Source of the DNA: Bryobacterales bacterium
GTDB taxonomy: Bacteria; Acidobacteriota; Terriglobia; Bryobacterales; Bryobacteraceae
Reading direction: 5' to 3'
DNA length: 39,047 nucleotides
NCBI GenBank assembly: GCA_003166475.1
Contig: PMVV01000315.1
Coordinates: 1 to 39,047 of the forward strand
The notes under the pieces were generated by a model. That model made no database searches and had not been told where the DNA came from. It was given only the letters and a program-made list of their open reading frames with translations. A program made the translations under genes and the position numbers. Of this stretch, positions 38,141 to 39,047 are shown piece after piece. Position 1 is the stretch's first letter; every line of letters starts with the position of its first letter.

Positions 38141-39047
38141 ATGTTCGAGTTTCTCTTCAAGTATCCCGGCGCGGTATTTCAGAAGGGCCAGTTTGTGCTG
38201 CTTGCGACGTGGCCGGTGTGGATGCTGGTGGTGGGCGTTGTGGCGGCAGGCGCGCTGCTGCTGTGGCACGTGCGGCGCAATCGCGGGTCGCTCACGGGCG
38301 CGCGGCCGCTGGCGATCTGGGTGCTCGAAACGGCCATGATCGCGCTGCTGCTGTTCCTGCTGTGGCACCCGGCTATCTCGATCGCCACGCTGCGGCCGCA
38401 GCAGAACGTGGTGGCCGTGATGGTCGACGATTCGCGCAGCATGGGCATCCAGGAGGGGTCGCAAACGCGCGGCGCGCAGGCTGCCGCCGTGCTCGACGGG
38501 AAGCTGCTGGCCACGCTGGGGCAAAAGTTTCAGGTGCGCCTCTATCGCTTCGGCAAGGAAGCCGAGCGCATCCAGAAGACCAGCCAGATCACCTCGTCGG
38601 AGCCGGCTACGCGCTTGGGCGACAGTTTGCAGCAGGTGCTCGCGGAATCGGCCACTTTGCCGCTGGGCGCGGTGGTGCTGCTATCGGATGGTGCCGATAA
38701 TTCCGGCGGCATCGATCTGGACACGATTTCGCAGATCCGGCAGCGGCGCATTCCGGTACACACCATCGGGTTCGGGCGCGAGAAGGCTGCGAAAGATATC
38801 GAAATCACCGACGCCGTGCTGCCCGCCCATGCGCTGGCCGATTCGCGTTTGAGCGCGCTGTTGACGTTCCGCCAATATGGTTATGCGGGCCAGAAGGCGC
38901 TGATTTCGGTGCGCGATGCCGGCAAGACGATCGCCTCGCGTGAAGTGCAGTTGAAAGCGGACGGCGCGCCGCAAAGCGAAGCGCTGCTGTTCAACGCGGG
39001 CCTGGCCGGGCCGAAGACGCTGGAGATTTCCATCGATCCGCTGGCGG
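38141..39047 (+). CDS. VWA-domain membrane protein, truncated by the window edge
   Basis: The first 302 residues are visible. Two membrane helices (about 20-43 and 55-75) precede a von Willebrand A domain that starts at NVVAVMVDDSRSMGIQ (about 88-103, with the DxSxS metal-site motif) and continues with GAVVLLSDGADNSGG and RRIPVHTIGFG. The following part (EITDAVLPAHALADSRLSALLTF) begins a beta-rich domain. This is the arrangement of large membrane proteins with a glutamine-amidotransferase-like C-terminal domain found beside DUF4159 genes. The 3' end lies outside the window. Confidence 0.85.
   Translation, partial: MFEFLFKYPGAVFQKGQFVLLATWPVWMLVVGVVAAGALLLWHVRRNRGSLTGARPLAIWVLETAMIALLLFLLWHPAISIATLRPQQNVVAVMVDDSRSMGIQEGSQTRGAQAAAVLDGKLLATLGQKFQVRLYRFGKEAERIQKTSQITSSEPATRLGDSLQQVLAESATLPLGAVVLLSDGADNSGGIDLDTISQIRQRRIPVHTIGFGREKAAKDIEITDAVLPAHALADSRLSALLTFRQYGYAGQKALISVRDAGKTIASREVQLKADGAPQSEALLFNAGLAGPKTLEISIDPLA

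Noticed and set aside
37262-38524. Minus-strand open frame of 420 codons opposite DUF4159 and VWA genes
   Set aside because: It is the antisense shadow of two recognised genes; the translation is His/Arg/Gln-rich.

Overview
The window reads as a chromosomal segment of a GC-rich Gram-negative bacterium, most likely an Acidobacteriota member of the Solibacter/Bryobacter type. This is an inference from gene content, not from a marker gene. The basis is: tripartite RND pumps with outer-membrane factors, an AsmA protein, a YfhO-type membrane protein, a DUF4159 gene next to a VWA membrane protein, a long glycine/threonine-rich secreted repeat protein, several toxin-antitoxin pairs, and a dense family of GC-rich hairpin repeats. 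No rRNA, tRNA, CRISPR array, prophage or intact insertion sequence was seen.

Layout. 121-8706 (minus): a run of tightly spaced genes, in transcription order RraA-like protein, RND adaptor, RND permease, TolC-type channel, arginase, D-Ala-D-Ala ligase. 8707-8913: a divergent control region with two perfect 14-bp palindromes. 8914-14842 (plus): a second complete RND system with overlapping genes. 14853-18627 (plus): XdhC, a MocA-like nucleotidyltransferase and a large AsmA-like protein, all overlapping by 4 bases. 18635-20104 (minus): a small accessory patch with a VapC-type toxin lacking a normal start codon, its antitoxin, a small unknown gene and an HNH-like relic. 20252-25132 (minus): a five-gene operon that I read as a sphingolipid (ceramide) pathway. 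Its genes are DUF3047, an NAD-dependent epimerase-like reductase (CerR-like), a PAP2 membrane enzyme, a GNAT-fold N-acyltransferase (bCerS-like) and an alpha-oxoamine synthase (Spt-like). 25355-28449 (minus): a YXWGXW-type protein, a flavin reductase and the secreted repeat protein. 28637-33282 (plus): MutS2 and a YfhO-type protein, overlapping by 4 bases. 33333-34517 (minus): a phosphofructokinase with PPi-type active-site residues. 34614-37265: a decayed DUF433/DUF5615 pair, an unknown secreted protein, a gene-poor stretch and an intact MazEF-type pair. 37325 to the right edge (plus): DUF4159 and a truncated VWA-domain membrane protein.

Two themes stand out. First, the 20252-25132 operon holds all three catalytic types known for bacterial ceramide synthesis, plus a PAP2 enzyme with the motifs of phosphosphingolipid headgroup transferases and an unassigned DUF3047 protein. 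Second, at least ten copies of a GC-rich hairpin element (often two hairpins followed by CCCAC) are scattered through the window. Stem sequences differ between copies but mostly remain paired. Five minus-strand genes are followed by a copy only 2-6 bases after their stop codon, and other copies are read through as the ends of proteins (pump adaptor, both channels, the YXWGXW protein).
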